A DNA stretch of 64,000 bases from contig JAJEKV010000005.1 in NCBI GenBank assembly GCA_021234155.1, forward strand, positions 23,575,584 through 23,639,583. Direction: 5' to 3'. Below the pieces are notes generated by a model. That model worked only from the letters and a program-made list of their open reading frames with translations. It did no database searches and had not been told where the DNA came from. Within the stretch, counting starts at the first letter, position 1; every line of letters starts with the position of its first letter. The DNA comes from Isoetes taiwanensis. Lineage: Eukaryota > Streptophyta > Lycopodiopsida > Isoetales > Isoetaceae. Below are positions 43,470 to 56,644 of the stretch, one piece after another. Both the position numbers and the translations under genes were made by a program.

Positions 43470-46157
43470 TGTTGAAGGTGTTCCTTAAAAAACCTTCAAC
43501 CTCGATGGTTTAGAACCCCGTGTAGGTAATCAATCAATGCAAAAATTCCAGAAAATGTCCCAATAGTTGCCCGGACCTTTCCCCTAAAGGACAAAAGTCC
43601 GGTTCTCGTGGAAGAGCTTGCCAAATGCACACCACTTGAGCTTTGCTTGTGATTTTACTTGCATAGTTGCTCAAAATCTACATTTATCTTACTAAAAAAA
43701 AAAAGTCCGAGAGGATTTGACAAGGCTAAACGGATCAAAGAGATGTTCCCGACCGAAGTAATTTTTGGTCAATATCCTCCGCATAAAGCTTGATTTCTGA
43801 TCTTGTCACTAGGAATTTTTGAGCTTGAAAGTTTTTGCCTATTGGAAAAAAGTCTGCACTCAACAGCCTTTATGCTCTTGGCAAATAGAAGCCAAGATCT
43901 TTCAATTTTTTTGAATTTTCTTGGGTTGATTGCATAAGTCATGAAATCAGGATGTGAGAGCAGACCTTCTGAAAGAATGCATGCAAATTCCATTATTCAT
44001 GTAATAATCATGCTTAAGGCAGTGACTTGAATACTCTAGGGGTTTTTATGCATTGCTATATGGCCTCATGCTGCCCTCGCTATGGCAAATTTGAATAGAT
44101 AATTCAATGAGTTGTGTTGATGGTCGGACAATCAATGGGATAGATTAACACTTATGTAGAGCATGCCTAGATGTTAAGCAAAATGATGCCACACTATCGA
44201 TAGAATGCAAGAGGGGCAAACACCGCCAATAAACTGCTTTTTGAGAATAGATCAATATGTAGCACTAAGAATTCAACAACAAGGGTCGGATTTTTTAATT
44301 GAATCAGTACACAAAGGCAAATAACATGAATCCCAAGCTCTAAATCTTGGGCACCGTGGATCCGACGGGATCAATGAGGTAAACAAGCCAATCAACTTGA
44401 TGAATTTTTGATGGTATATAATTCAATCAGAAAATCAAGTGTGGACCCTACCAAAAAATACCAATGTCCAAACTTTAACCCAACTGGCATGGAGCTTGAC
44501 TATTTTTTTATCTTAAAATGCAAATTGGAATAGGATATGGTCTATGATTTCAAGAATTATATCTATTTAAATCCCCCGGAACCCCCTATTTTGCTTATTG
44601 ACATCAAGATTGGAAAACCCCCTTTTGAGAAATTAAATTATAGGTGCATGTTGATCAATTCCATTCAATATACTAGCCCCCGCTTTTTGTTTCCTCGAAT
44701 GCGTTTCAAGTTGGCCTTAAGCAAGGCTATTCAACGGCAGGTTTAGAAAACATGATTGCACAATTAGTTTGGCCGAATCGCCTTAAGCAAGGATCGGCAG
44801 TTTAGAACATGATTGCACAATTAGTTTGGCAATGTTTAGGTTAGGTTGGACAATTTTCAATGATATATCCCATGTGCAAGTTTAGATCCGCACCAAGGTA
44901 TATAAGGAAAACAAAAGCTTTAATTTATAATTATTGCGGCAATATCCACGGATTTGGTACCTCCACTTCCCCCACGACTCGGGTGTTCGGCAGCAATGAT
45001 GGAGAGATTAGCCGGGAGCAAATAGGCTTTTTTTTTTTTTTTTTTTGGGGGGGGAGGGGGGGAATAGGATTTTTTTTTTTTTTTTTTTTACCCCATGGGC
45101 TATGGCACGTTTCCCAAGGAAGCAAAAATATGAGGGCCAAGATAAATGAATTTTTCAATTTTCTTTTTATCAATGGAAAATCTCATGCTCTAGAAGATTC
45201 TCAAATCTTTTTGCAATTGGGCATTTTCAATTTTGGCTTCAAAAAAAGGCTCAAAAAGGGAAGTGATGTGGCATGTGAGAAGGATGACATGGCAAGGTAG
45301 GGTGACATGGTGATAAGAATGGTGACATGTCAATCAACTTGGCTTAGAATATTTTTCTAGTCAAAACCCTCAAGTGATGTGGACATGATGTGTGTGACAT
45401 GTGGATGGTGATGTGGAGGTGCTAATGATGATGGGCAAGGTGATGTGTCACCTTATGGATGTAATTTCAAGGCCTTTTAACAAAAATTTGAAGTATGAAT
45501 ATGGAGATAAGGGCATGACATGGCATGACAAGAGGGGTGATGTGTGTGATGACTTGGCATTTCAAATGTACTTTCCATGGGTCAATTTTGGTAAAAAATG
45601 CAAATCATTGGCATTTCCTTAGGCAACCTTGACTTTGGATGTTTCCCTTTAGGGATCTTATGATCTCTTCTTTGACTTTGATGGATGGAATGTTGACCCT
45701 TGACCACATGTATGACCAAGTCAAGTGAGGTTTAGAACTTTGAATGATGTGGAAGTGGTATGATAAGTGTGTGGCATGTGAATGGTTCTTGAAAGTGTAG
45801 TTTTGACTAGAAAATCTTCAAAGCCAAATTTGACTTGAAATGCCTTTTGTAGGCATGGAATTCAAGATTCTATGGGTATTTCATGATGGTAGAGAGTATG
45901 GGGAGATGTGGAATGGGAATCAAAGTGCACAATGATGCCAAGAACTCAAATGATTACATATCAAGAGATCTTCTAGGGTCTTTCTTTTTTGCTTGATTCT
46001 CCTTTTGCCTCATTTGTGTGACCTGAGTCAATTGTCCTCACCTTGCTCTTCAAGCCTTCAATATGCCAATAAGGCATTCTTCTTATGCCTAAAAACTCGG
46101 ATCAAAGTGTAAGGATTAGATTCAAAATGTGCCTTGTTTTTCCATGCTGCCATATCA
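43470..46157 (-). repeat. 5' LTR of copy C (2.69 kb)
   Basis: The minus strand starts TGATATGGCAGCATGG and ends CTTCAACA, next to the primer site (TGGAAGGTTCTACCGAGAT). It is homologous to 57030-59829. A run of T19-G8-A-G7 then T22 at 45028-45090 corresponds to the A-run/C-run tract at 58243-58285 in copy D. A tandem duplication of about 55 bp (TTTAGAA..CATGATTGCACAATTAG) lies at 44714-44831. Confidence 0.82.
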
Positions 46158-46880
46158 TGAAAATAGATGGCTAACCCCCACCGCCACAAAGAGGGGTTAT
46201 GCCACATCCCATATTATATATGCCCATTTTTTCTTTAAAAAACCTTAAATTAAGTTAGAAATATACCTCCATTAATATGGTTTTTTAAATTGGAGTAGTA
46301 TGATCGTGATCATATTGTAATCCGTGGAAAATGCCGCTTTGTATATATTTGTACACTCCCTTCCTTAGACCTCTTCTATCAAGCCATTTTCTTCAAAACT
46401 GGATTAGTTGCTTGATGTCTTTAGTCGCTGTTCGGGGACATGAATGGACGTACATGTAGGGCAATATTATTTGTGATACAATGACGTTTCTGGCTTGGTA
46501 ATACGGTCTGCAGCTGTTAGCATGAACAAATTTGAGTGCCTTGAATGGCAGGATATCCCTCTTGTCATATTTAGTGGTCCGATATATGCCATTCGCTTTT
46601 TTGAAGTATTTCAAATTGTCATGTTCAAAAAGTTTACTCCTGAGTTGGTATAGGCCTAGTAATGCCAAAATAAATGTGCATTTGGTCATGGGTTTAAACC
46701 TTGCCAATGTATGTTTATCTTTGGGAGTTGGTTACCGGGTTATAATGATGATGATCTCCGACGTGGTAGAACTTAAAAGCCTATACGTGTCCTTTCTACT
46801 TTTTTTTGGTGAAGGCATGGGATAAGCTTAGCTAGTCCAGACAAGATTAGTCTAGTATGGACCTTAAACAAAGTAAGGTG
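46158..46880. other. Flank of copy C
   Basis: A minus-strand frame (46393-46707, with ILPFKALKFVHANSCRPYYQARN) might belong to the gene or element to the right, but no family motif is visible. Confidence 0.3.
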
Positions 46881-47703
46881 CCCTACGTAACCCCCCGTGT
46901 GAATATGCACCCAAACCAAAGGGGATTTTAATTTAAATGTGTTAAATGCAATGGTTTGTGTTGATAATGTCAATGGTAGTTGTGTGTTGATTGCTATATT
47001 AAAAAAAATTTTGGGCCCTTCGGGCCCTAACAAAAGCAAACATAGATAAACTTTAAGGGCCTAAATCGTTAAACAACCTACTCGTATGAACAAAAGTTTA
47101 GTAAAACTAATGGCAACGACATTTGCCAATACTTGGAGCTTGTGCTTTTAGTCTCAATTTGCTAGAAGAGCCACTTAGAAATGAGAAGCTTCCTATTCTG
47201 AAATGTAAATATGAAGCCAAGGCCGCCGCGAACGTTTCTCTTTCCCAGCCTTTTGTATACACTAAACATCCCTGCTATTCTACCAGGTGAATAAGTTACA
47301 ATTTTTTCTTTGAAATCAAACTAAATAATGTTCATGACCATCTTCCATGAATAGATAAATTTAAACAGCAGGTTCCCATGCTCCCTATTTTGGGAGAGGA
47401 AGTAGATGAAAAGGAAGCTTGGTATAGTCTATCATTGGATCCAGATGTAATTTCTAGAACTAGCACAATGCCACAATAGATGTTGTCACATGTTGCTATT
47501 TATTCACACCTCTTTGTAGTGTATTAACATCCAAGATATAAAAATTAAATCCCCCAACACATAACAACCATTGACATTAACAACCAACACATAACTACCA
47601 TTGACATTAATTAACACAACCATTGGGTCCAACACATTTAAATTAAAATCCCCCTTCAACCCCCTTTGGTTTGGGTGCATATTCATACGGGGTGAAGTAG
47701 GGG
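46881..47703. mobile_element. MITE-like element with ~105-bp terminal inverted repeats
   Basis: The left arm (46881-about 46993) begins CCCTACGTAACCCCCC and contains GAATATGCACCCAAACCAAA. The right arm (about 47585-47703) is its reverse complement, with ACATTTAAATTAAAATCCCC in common. There is no transposase frame. The inner right side has a short tandem repeat (ACCATTGACATTAA). The target duplication is unclear. Confidence 0.7.
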
Positions 47704-47769
47704 GAGAGTCGTTGGATAGGCATATTCACCCCTTATTCCTTAATCTACACCGCATTATAAAGTTTCTCG

Positions 47770-50700
47770 TGTATGGGATATGCAAGTACAAAATTTGCTA
47801 TAATCAGATAACAAGATTTGCAAAATACTATAAGATTTCAAGCGGAATACTATATGGTGTTGACATCATATATAGATCCTACCATCCAGTTAGATAGTGC
47901 CATGTGCATTAGTGATCCAGCAGTAGTCCTTTTTATGTGCCTTGTATATGCCAAGTAGATACAGTAAATTTTCAGACTCAAATTCTATGTATGGTAGAAT
48001 TTTTGCATTTCATTCTTTACTTTCTAAATGATAGCAATTTGGTCAAGGTCCACATTTCTAAAGTCTCATTTAAGTCTGTTATGTGCCATCTCACGTATAT
48101 GTTTAGGGCAAATGAAAGTTGGGTTGTTGGTGGCCTTATCTACTCCAGCCACATATAAGTACTTGCTTAGCCATTCAAGGCTTTTGATAACTTGTACATC
48201 ATTTAGAGGAAGTTTTCTAGTTACATCCCTTTTGAATGCAACCTTAATATCTTCAGATGCTTTTTTAATAACGAGATCTGTCACGGCCATTTTGTCTTCA
48301 TCAGAAATGTGTGGATATGTGAACTTACGCAATTCAAATATCATTTCTATGCTCATCTTCACTTCTGTCTCAAATTCGTCCCACACCAAACTTTTATTTG
48401 GAATATGGTTTAGACCTTGCTGCAATATATTTCTGAGGTGTTTGTTATGTATCACATTAATGTTTGTGGTCCTAATGTGACCAATATCCATGTCTATAAA
48501 CTTCTTTAGCTGTGGAATCGAGTAGCGGCAAACCTCCTTACTTTCTTGGGCAAATATGTAAAATGGTTTATAACACAGATCTCTCATGTTTTCTGTATAT
48601 TTCCAAGAGAACATAGTGTTGCTCATAATATCAGTCCCTATATCTCCAAGTATATCTATCGTAGCTTTATAAACTATTTTTGGTAAACATATCTCGTCTA
48701 ATATTTTGGATAAGAATGTACAAAGTGAACTATTTTTTTCTTCCGCTTTGTACCACACTCTCTCGTGTGAAGTCTTCTAAGGCATCTCTTTGAATTTTTA
48801 AGATTTCTGCATGACACAGATAAATCCAAAACATATGTTAGTTCTAAACTATGCAGAGGTGAGCTGTATTTTGTTAGATTCAGACCTTATGATTTATATC
48901 ATGGATGGTCCAGGTTACTGGAAATGGAAGGCCGCGTGGCATAGAATGATTTCATAAGTTATGAATCATTGGTATCCTAAATTGTCCATCTGAACATGGT
49001 GAGAATTCCTTCTTTTTGATCAATATCATATAAACAAGCATATTATGCACGAGAGTAAATACATAATTTTGCATACAGATTTGAATCATACCTTATAAAT
49101 CATAGTCCAACTTTTGTGCTGTTCGACTAGCTGTCTTGTAGTCTTTGGTGCTATCCCCTTTGGTGACTGAGTGTCCCATGTTGCCGGGTGTTTCAAGACC
49201 TTCAACAGTAGTGTTATCAGATTTATCAGACTTAGATGAAGCAGGAAATACCGTGAGTCTTGGAGGTCATTGATTTTGACGCTTTAAATAGAAATCATCT
49301 CGTTTCATTTTAGGATAGACCATGTGTCCTTTTTGGGCCAGCATTAGTAAATCACTTTTGACACATTTCTTGTCAAAGAATCTAGAGTTAACTTCTAGTT
49401 TAACCCTAGTTTTCTTCATTTTGATCATCCTGTAAGCAGTTGCCTTTGCCTGATATGCTTCCTCCTGGGTTATGCCTCCAAGTATCAGCCATACCTCTTC
49501 ACTTATGGGTGCGAGTGCCCCAAAGTTTTTTGTTCTCCACAATGCGATTACATAGAAGCCCATGGCTTTCCACTAGCCTGCTGGGTACAATGGGAAATTT
49601 TAAACAGTTTTTTAGTGTAAACTTGAATTCCACACCTGTATTACATGCTTTGTGATGTATTAATGAGAGTATAATAACTTTATCCTCTTTGGTTAGAGAC
49701 TCCATTCCAAAATGTCATCATCAGCCTCGTGGATCTTTAGCCTTTACCACAGGATTTACTAACCCGACACCTCTTCTTCTTTTCCATGCGTGTTTTTTAA
49801 CCCGTTAGCATCCTCAAGTGCAGTAATGCCAATAATGAATTCTTTGGCCAGCTCATCTTCTGTTTTTGTCCAGTTATATATCTTTTGAGCCAAGTTGTCA
49901 TATAGCTCATAAATGAATGGTACGACATCCTCTTCCTTATCTGAAAGTTTGTTGATAGAAGGTAGAAGAAGAATCCATTCACTAAATCCAAGGTGAGATA
50001 CAGCAGAGTACTGATCTGGACCCTTAATAGCTTCCTTTTCCAATATGATTTCGTGTACCTTCATGTTCTTGATGCAATAGATAATGGTTTGTACAGCCTG
50101 ATTTGGGCATTCAATCCTGTTTTTATCATACCCAATAGCTATTAATTCATTGTTCCATGTTGGTGGAATGACCTCATATTCCTCCTCATCATATGCATCC
50201 TGCAGTTTGTTCCATATATTCCAAGTATAGATCAGTAAAAATCTTTACCATATTCAATACATAATTTATTTATCATCTTTAAGTAGCAACTTATGGCTGT
50301 TAAAAAGCTCTGGCCATATAGCAACAGGGTGAGAAATATCATTAGATATACTAATGAGATGAAGTTCCTAAAAAAACCCGGTTTGAACTAGTATCCCTAG
50401 ACTAGACATCTGCCTTGGTCAATCCCTTGGCAGTATTATCATCCTACGACTAGTTAGAGCACTTCTAGTCTAGTATCTCATCACCCATAACCTTTATTTT
50501 GTTCCTTTAGTATATGATATTTGACGTATGCCATCTTTTCTGTTATGCCTAAAGCTTCCAGTCATTTTCCTTTAACTCGTTGTCTTGTTCCTTTTTTCCT
50601 TTTTGTGCTCAAAGCCCGATTAGATTTATATCTCTATATATTCTTACATTCTTATCCATACAGGTTCATCTATGCATAAACCTTGGATCAGTTAGATATC

Positions 50701-52371
50701 TTGAATAGACATTATATAGTTATATTTTAAATTAAAGGTCTTAGATGCACCACAATATTGTGGTCAACCACCATTTTTCATATTTAATGTACATTCAGAT
50801 TAGTCATATAGGCAGCCAACCAATCTCGCCTTTTTAGATATGTATATCCATTAACATTTATGTTAATGACTTCAAATATTCAATGGTTACTTAAGTCTTT
50901 CAAAGCATTGTTATAGATCAGGTAGACTATTGAAGATATAATATGGACTCATATTTCCATTAATACGAATAGATTAAACGTTTTGACAACACTTGTACAA
51001 ACTAAAAGTTCTCATATATATACGATACCGAGAGCCTTGTCATATTTATCATGAAGCTATTCTATTTATCACAGTGATATACAAAATTAGGAAAGCATAT
51101 TGCAGCAATATTGTTCTGCCACATTATGCATTTTTTACAGCAGAAAGATATCTTAGCATATCACATAACAAAATAAAAAGGTCTTAAAAATAGAGAACTC
51201 CCTGTTTTTGATTAATGGTAGCGTCTGCATTTTCCTTGAGTTGGCTATTTCCAGTTTTTCCATTGACTCCACCTCCATCCATGCTAAGTAAAACTTCAAA
51301 AGCATAAGACACAATAGAAGGAAAACCCCGTACCTGCAGCCAATCAATACCTTGTTAGCGTGATGACAGTAACAAGGCAAGGGCCAAAAGGTACAATGGG
51401 GTTTTCAGTTTATAACTGATCATCCATTGTGCCTAATGCCCGTTAGTAAAACATAGCAATAAAGAAAGGAAGAGTGAGAATTTGCATCAAAGAACAATTA
51501 TGTAATAAACAATCATTAATACCTTATTCCAAGATCTATTCAATACTTTTAAATTCCTCTTTTAGGATGCTTTACATTAGTTCTCTCTTTTCTTTGAATA
51601 GATGCTTTAAACTAAGCAGAACTCTGTGTTGACTTTATTGTAACGACATTTTTTATCTGTTAAAGCAGAATAAAGGATATTTTAATCTTCACGATTTCTA
51701 TGTGAAGTTTGTATATCAGCACTAGCCTGAATTTAAATCATGGATGCTCATCACCTTCTTGTATTCGTGGAAAACAAAAAATGTACCATTTATTAAGCAT
51801 AATATAAATGGCGAGCTCAAGCAATGCTTACCCATGAGTTGTAGGGCCTTATCTTATTTCTGTTATGCCTATAACTCAGGGCTTTGGTCAGATTATTTTA
51901 GACTGAAATATGCCTTAGAATGAATCATTAGTCCATGTCATATGCCCTGTAAGCTGTATTATCCTATACAAGCCGCAATGACATGTATTCTTAAAAATTT
52001 AGGAAGGAATTTAGATTTATTCTGCTACAATATGAACAGCCAATATATTAAATATGAGAAATGAGCTTCAAAGAACCTGGTATTCTTCTGGTTCTTCATT
52101 ATACTCTTGTGTTTCCCTAACATTTTGAGCGGATACGAAATCCTCTTAGCGTTTTCCTCCATAAGCTTTGTTTCCTTTCTGAAATCCAGATCTCTCTATA
52201 GTTAAAGCTTCTTTTGTTTCCAAAGCCTCCCCTGTAACTCCTTGAATCCATAGAACTATCAGTGTGCTGTGCATCTAAGGCGCATCCTTCAAATTCTTGC
52301 CTAAGAATTTCTTCTTTTAACCATTCTTCATCTGACCCAGATGTTTCGTATCCGTCAGAATCAAATCCCAT
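47770..52371 (-). pseudogene. Multi-exon gene or element with reverse-transcriptase-like motifs
   Basis: Minus-strand exon-like blocks are 52117-52371 (MGFDSDGYETSGSDEEWLKEE), 49759-50203 (acidic start DAYDEEEYEVIPPTW after an acceptor, then NMKVHEIILEKEAIKGPDQY), 49267-49705 and 48066-48758 (230 codons ending VAGVDKATNNPTFICPKHIREMAHNRLK). After a frame change, about 47920-47990 gives YLLGIYKAHKKDYCWITNAH. The DKATNN..C...I......L block followed by a KAHK..Y.WIT block recalls the finger region of Penelope-like and related reverse transcriptases (DKG.., P..Y.LPK.HK..R.I). No YADD-type palm was found. The exons could also belong to more than one gene. Frames are better kept than in the decayed transposons. 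Confidence 0.38.
50204..52116. other. AT-rich intron or intergenic stretch
   Basis: No convincing coding sequence. It would be intronic if the blocks on either side form one minus-strand gene. Confidence 0.35.
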
Positions 52372-53097
52372 GATTTGGGTGCTGTCACAAAATATGCTTT
52401 ATCAGCCCTTTATTGCTGTGGTCAAGCTGAATCTAGCCAAATCTGTCAGCCTCCATCCCATCGCTTTGGGGTTCCGGAAGACCTAGCCTGTGTTTTAGGG
52501 TATTCGGGCCAGAATAATCAATTTCGGCTGCATCTTTTTCATTTTTTCTTTAAACTATTGAAAACCTATTTTCCATGTTTAATGCCGACCACCTCACCTT
52601 AATATTTATATGTGGTAAACATAAACCTTAAACCTTTAGCTACTAGGATCTAAGTTTTTTCAAGGAATTTTTTTTTTTTAAAAAACTTAGTATATCTCCA
52701 AATACTTACATTGCCCCATAGTTTATAAATGTTAATCTCTGTGGTCTCCTTAGATTGAACTCTCTCTGGTGTCATTTATTTATGATCAATACTTCTGTAT
52801 TACTTTTATACATAATTCCTCAAACCCAGGCCATGCCCAAACTGAATTTTGTAGTTCTAAGTTCGTATTGATTTCTGTATGCATCACCACCATTGATCAT
52901 GATGCATTTTAGTTTTTTAATTAAAAAAAAAAAAACATCTCAATTCTTTTGTCATGTATTAATCATACAGCTAATAAATCTTATAAATCTTTCCTTCTTT
53001 CACATGGCATTATGTTTCTGAACATCGTGATTATTGATATAAACCTTGGCGTGATAAAATGTTGAAAGTCTAGCCTGGTGGTACAACTATTGTGTCA
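52372..53097. other. Intergenic region between the RT-like gene and alpha-amylase
   Basis: AT-rich with several A/T runs. It includes the 3' flank of the amylase gene on its right. Confidence 0.45.
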
Positions 53098-55989
53098 TTA
53101 ATATAAAGATCGGATGCTTTCCCATACAGCATATCCAGATCCAGAAGTAATAACTTTCCACTTTGATGGGTCGGGACACCAATCTCTATCCCCCAACTTC
53201 ACACAAACACTCTCGCCAATTGTTGCTACATAGATGTCTGATGCTTCAGTTATGGTAATTGAAGACCGGCTATGTATGCCATGTTTCTTCCGAATTGCTA
53301 TCTGTACAATTTAAAGAATGTCAGACAACCAACAAAAATAAGATTTCATTCATCACAACTAATGCTTATTTGGTACCAAATTCATGATTGCATCATGGAC
53401 CACATTCCCCCCATTCAAAGAAGTGGTCGTAAAAGACTGTTGGTTGTCCAGGATGTGTCAAAATGTATGCATAGCCCTGCCAAACCAACAGAAAAGTCCA
53501 CTTGTATTTTTCCACTTAACGTCACACCAAATCTATACAAACAACAAGGCGAAGCTTACCTTCAAAATATGCTCAGAAGGAAAAGGCCAGTGCCGCTGCA
53601 AAGGAGTCTAGTCAGCCTTGATTTAGATGAAATAAAGGACCTAGCATTATTGGTAACAGAAAATAGTAGCCTCAACTTTAAATTGGATACAAGGCCAACA
53701 ATTTAATCATATGCAACCATATGCAATAACTTCTGTCAACTGATAATAGCAATGCTTGAGAGATACATATCACCAACTTAGACTGATATCCTCAATGTAA
53801 TTGATTGGATGGCAGGTTACAGAAGCTTGAAATCCATTTCTATAGGCAAAATAAACAATAACATGCCTGGAAAATTACTAGCATGTCCTCCTCAATAGTG
53901 ACTGCATAACCAAGCTTTCTGATCATGTCAATGTCAGAAATGCTCATGAGCTTAACGTATTAAATGGAACTATGAATGCGTTAATGATTTTATCCCCCCA
54001 AAACCATGGACATTATTTTATCATTATGACCCTTATATTTTGTGAATTGCATGATGTCCAACCGTGATTCAACCACCCTCTATGGCTACAAGATCCAAAA
54101 TGGTCATAATTAGCAAAACCCTGGATCATCTTGCACAAAGTTGAAGCAAAACGTTACCGTTCCCAGAACAGTATGGGCTTGTAATGACTTGACCAATAGC
54201 TGTACAACTGGATTACATAGTGGTACTAAAATAGAATGTGTCTGGACTGGCTTTGACTTGCATTGAACCAAAAACTAAGCAGTAAAAGTACTAAAGAGGA
54301 CATGATTGATGTCATTATTTACTAACACAAAGATTCCAAGTCACCTGTGTTGATCCTGTATCGCGGATTATCAATAAATGTTACTGCCCTAGATGGCCAG
54401 TAACCCAGTACACCTGATGGTCGACATTTACTGTCGCAAGCATACGCCACCATTCATTATTTACAACAGCCACCTAGAAATAAAATACAATTGTTGCATG
54501 CAACATGTAAAGGCACAGGAAAAGATGGAATAAGTCAGACGGAACAACGAAAAGAACCTGAAGAATGGCCTTTGTGGTGAAGTCAAATGCAGCTGCAAGC
54601 CCACCTGCTCCATCTATCCAATCAACAGTTTTCTGCCGATGGTTATCTGCAACACATCACTATGCAAATGAAATCTAGATGATGAATTCCAAAAAGATGT
54701 GGATAAGACGTTTCACCTTGATTATATTCAAAGACAAAGTCATCACCATACTGGCAGTCGCTCCAATACTCTCCAACAGCAAAGTCTGGGTTCGTTAACT
54801 GGATATACTCCTTCACAAACCGTGGATGGTACCTGCTTTAGTAGCTCTATGATGAGTTACAAATTATGATTAGATGCACATTGTAAATTAAAAGTCGAAC
54901 TGTACCCCTTCGCAAAATCAAAGCGGAAACCACTAAATCCAACATCTTCTCTTAGCCATTTGAGCCATTTGATAATATCATGGCGCACAAAGTCTTGTGT
55001 GTGGTCAATATTTGGTGCACCGTGGAAGACACATCCAGTTTTGGGATTACCCTAAACAATGGCACTATTAGGTTTCAGGAACAGCACTTAAAGAGTTAAT
55101 CCATCGATACTTACAAGACCAGCAAAGGTGTCACAGGTGACGGCATGTTCATCCCAAGGCATAGACGTTCCATCATAACGATTAAAATATTCTCCTTTTC
55201 CTTGTGTGCTCCCAATTCGATGATTGACAACAACGTCAGCTAATGAGAGTAAACCATTTTGTTTTATTGTAGCAAGCAATTTTCGCAGTTCCTTCTCAGC
55301 ACCATATGCGGAGTTGAGGCAGTACAGGTCAGTTGGAAGATATCCTGGATGTATAAAATTGTAGAATATTAATAGTTATAAGAATCATATATTTCTTTTA
55401 TAACTTGTAATTGAGTAGCAACTTTGTAAAAGGGCTGCATAGGGTGTTCTCATAAACATTTGTAATCTCTGTAATGTCTACCTTCTGGTGCAAGTGAACT
55501 TGAGGCAGGAGGCAGCCAGAGTGCTGTAAAACCAGCTGATGCAAGCTCTGGCACTCTTTCTTCCAGAGAACGCCACCATTCCTTTTTCCAGGATTCCCAG
55601 TTAAATGCCTGAAATTAATAGTTAGAGAGCACCAAAACATGGTCTTGAATGTACACAACCATTAATCCGATAAGCTCTTGACGCACATGTGGTAGTACGA
55701 ACAATTTTACAGACCCTACCAGATTTCAGACAGCACTTTAAATCAGGTTTGATTTACCTGGAAAAGTATTTCTTTCCCATTCTGAAGCACCGTTGCACCT
55801 ACGCATACATAATAAGATTGAAAAATTAACTGAGCTTCAAGCATGAAAATCACAAAGCTTACATTGAGGAGGGGCTAAAATGTCTTCTATGGGCGCTGTT
55901 GCCTGAAAGTAACGAATTTCATGACTTTAGACAAGGATGAGAGACACAGCCCAAAACACCGTCGATTAATGTACCTCTGGCTTTCCCAT
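53098..55989 (-). CDS. AMY2: Alpha-amylase, AMY2-like (cytosolic type), 12 exons
   Basis: Hydrolyses internal alpha-1,4 links of starch-type glucans (GH13). Exons, in order on the minus strand: 55975-55989 (MGKPE), 55863-55902, 55758-55798, 55472-55608, 55115-55344, 54906-55051, 54717-54832, 54558-54646, 54345-54473, 53560-53595, 53377-53476, 53098-53301; about 427 codons, close to plant AMY2. Motifs: [12 protein letters not shown], region I DVVVNH, region [15 protein letters not shown] with the nucleophile Asp, GEYW with the acid/base Glu, FIDN-DTGSTQ region IV, then [30 protein letters not shown] and C-terminal IHSRSSI. There is no signal or transit peptide, so it is cytosolic. Exon 9 needs a -1 shift near 54433 and a +1 near 54359 (region IV reads DNPRYR). 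Exon 11 has an extra base in a C6 run at 53407-53412. These could be sequence errors or a young pseudogene. Confidence 0.9.
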
Positions 55990-56644
55990 CTCTTGTTGTC
56001 AAGAATAACAACTGCTAAGCATATGAAGCAGCAGTGCTTACAGGAAACGCAAATTGCAATTGAAGATTATATCTTTTTTGACATTGCATCCTTTTTCGTG
56101 GATCAAATAACGCTTTTATGTTATATCGTATAAGCTTTTTCTCCACACCACACGCAATAGCTCGTGGGTGGGATCCATCGCAAAGTATAACCCGCCCTAA
56201 GTGTCCTCTACTTCTTTGTGTTGGTAATTCGTCGAACATGCTGACCACTAACCCTCGCGTATCTATTTGTCAGTTTTCGAAAGATTTTTTGGGGACATGT
56301 GGTCATCTTCTATGGTTTGTTCCCGTAAGAAAAAGCTTAGCTTAGCTTAGCTTAGCTTAGCTTATGTGTTCTTTGTCCCGCGCCAGCGAAGACGTTGATA
56401 GCACAAACTCTCTACAATTAGTTTTATATTGCGGGAGGGTATTCTCGCAAGGGTTGATAATAATATTCTTGTATTGTATTATATAGAACTCTATAGTTTT
56501 GGCCAGGTTTGAGCTGCTTCTTCATTTTGGATGCAAAATTTCTATTTGAGAGTAAGGTATAGGGTTATGGTTCGAATAAGGAAATGGATCTTTCAAAATT
56601 GGGAAAGTTTTGGAGTTGAGACACGATGCTTCTAGTTTGTGGGC
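55990..56644. promoter_or_regulatory. Shared upstream region of amylase and a divergent small gene
   Basis: Only 655 bp separate the two divergent start codons. It contains a microsatellite of six AGCTT units (about 56334-56364). TATA-like sequences occur around 56480, but the promoters cannot be placed by eye. Confidence 0.45.

Larger units (their letters stand above)
40395..46157 (-). mobile_element. Ty3/gypsy retrotransposon copy C (family 2), 3'-truncated
   Basis: Read on the minus strand: 5' LTR 46157 to 43470, primer site just inside, gag (about 43430-42400), protease (about 42000-41930, LLDGGSPTNVMPHH), an RNase H remnant (41591-41298) and reverse transcriptase (40889-40395). Homology stops after ENHFDML, so the reverse transcriptase thumb, integrase and 3' LTR are missing. 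Unlike copies A and D, it retains the RNase H region upstream of the reverse transcriptase. Many stops and shifts make it older or less accurately assembled. Confidence 0.85.

Noticed and set aside
45001-45173. Frames with poly-Phe or poly-Lys through the homopolymer tract
   Set aside because: Produced by T, G and A runs inside the LTR of copy C; not coding.
48028-48480. 150-codon plus-strand frame
   Set aside because: Antisense to the better-supported minus-strand frame at 48066-48758.
53272-53706. 144-codon plus-strand frame
   Set aside because: Antisense to the last alpha-amylase exons and their introns.
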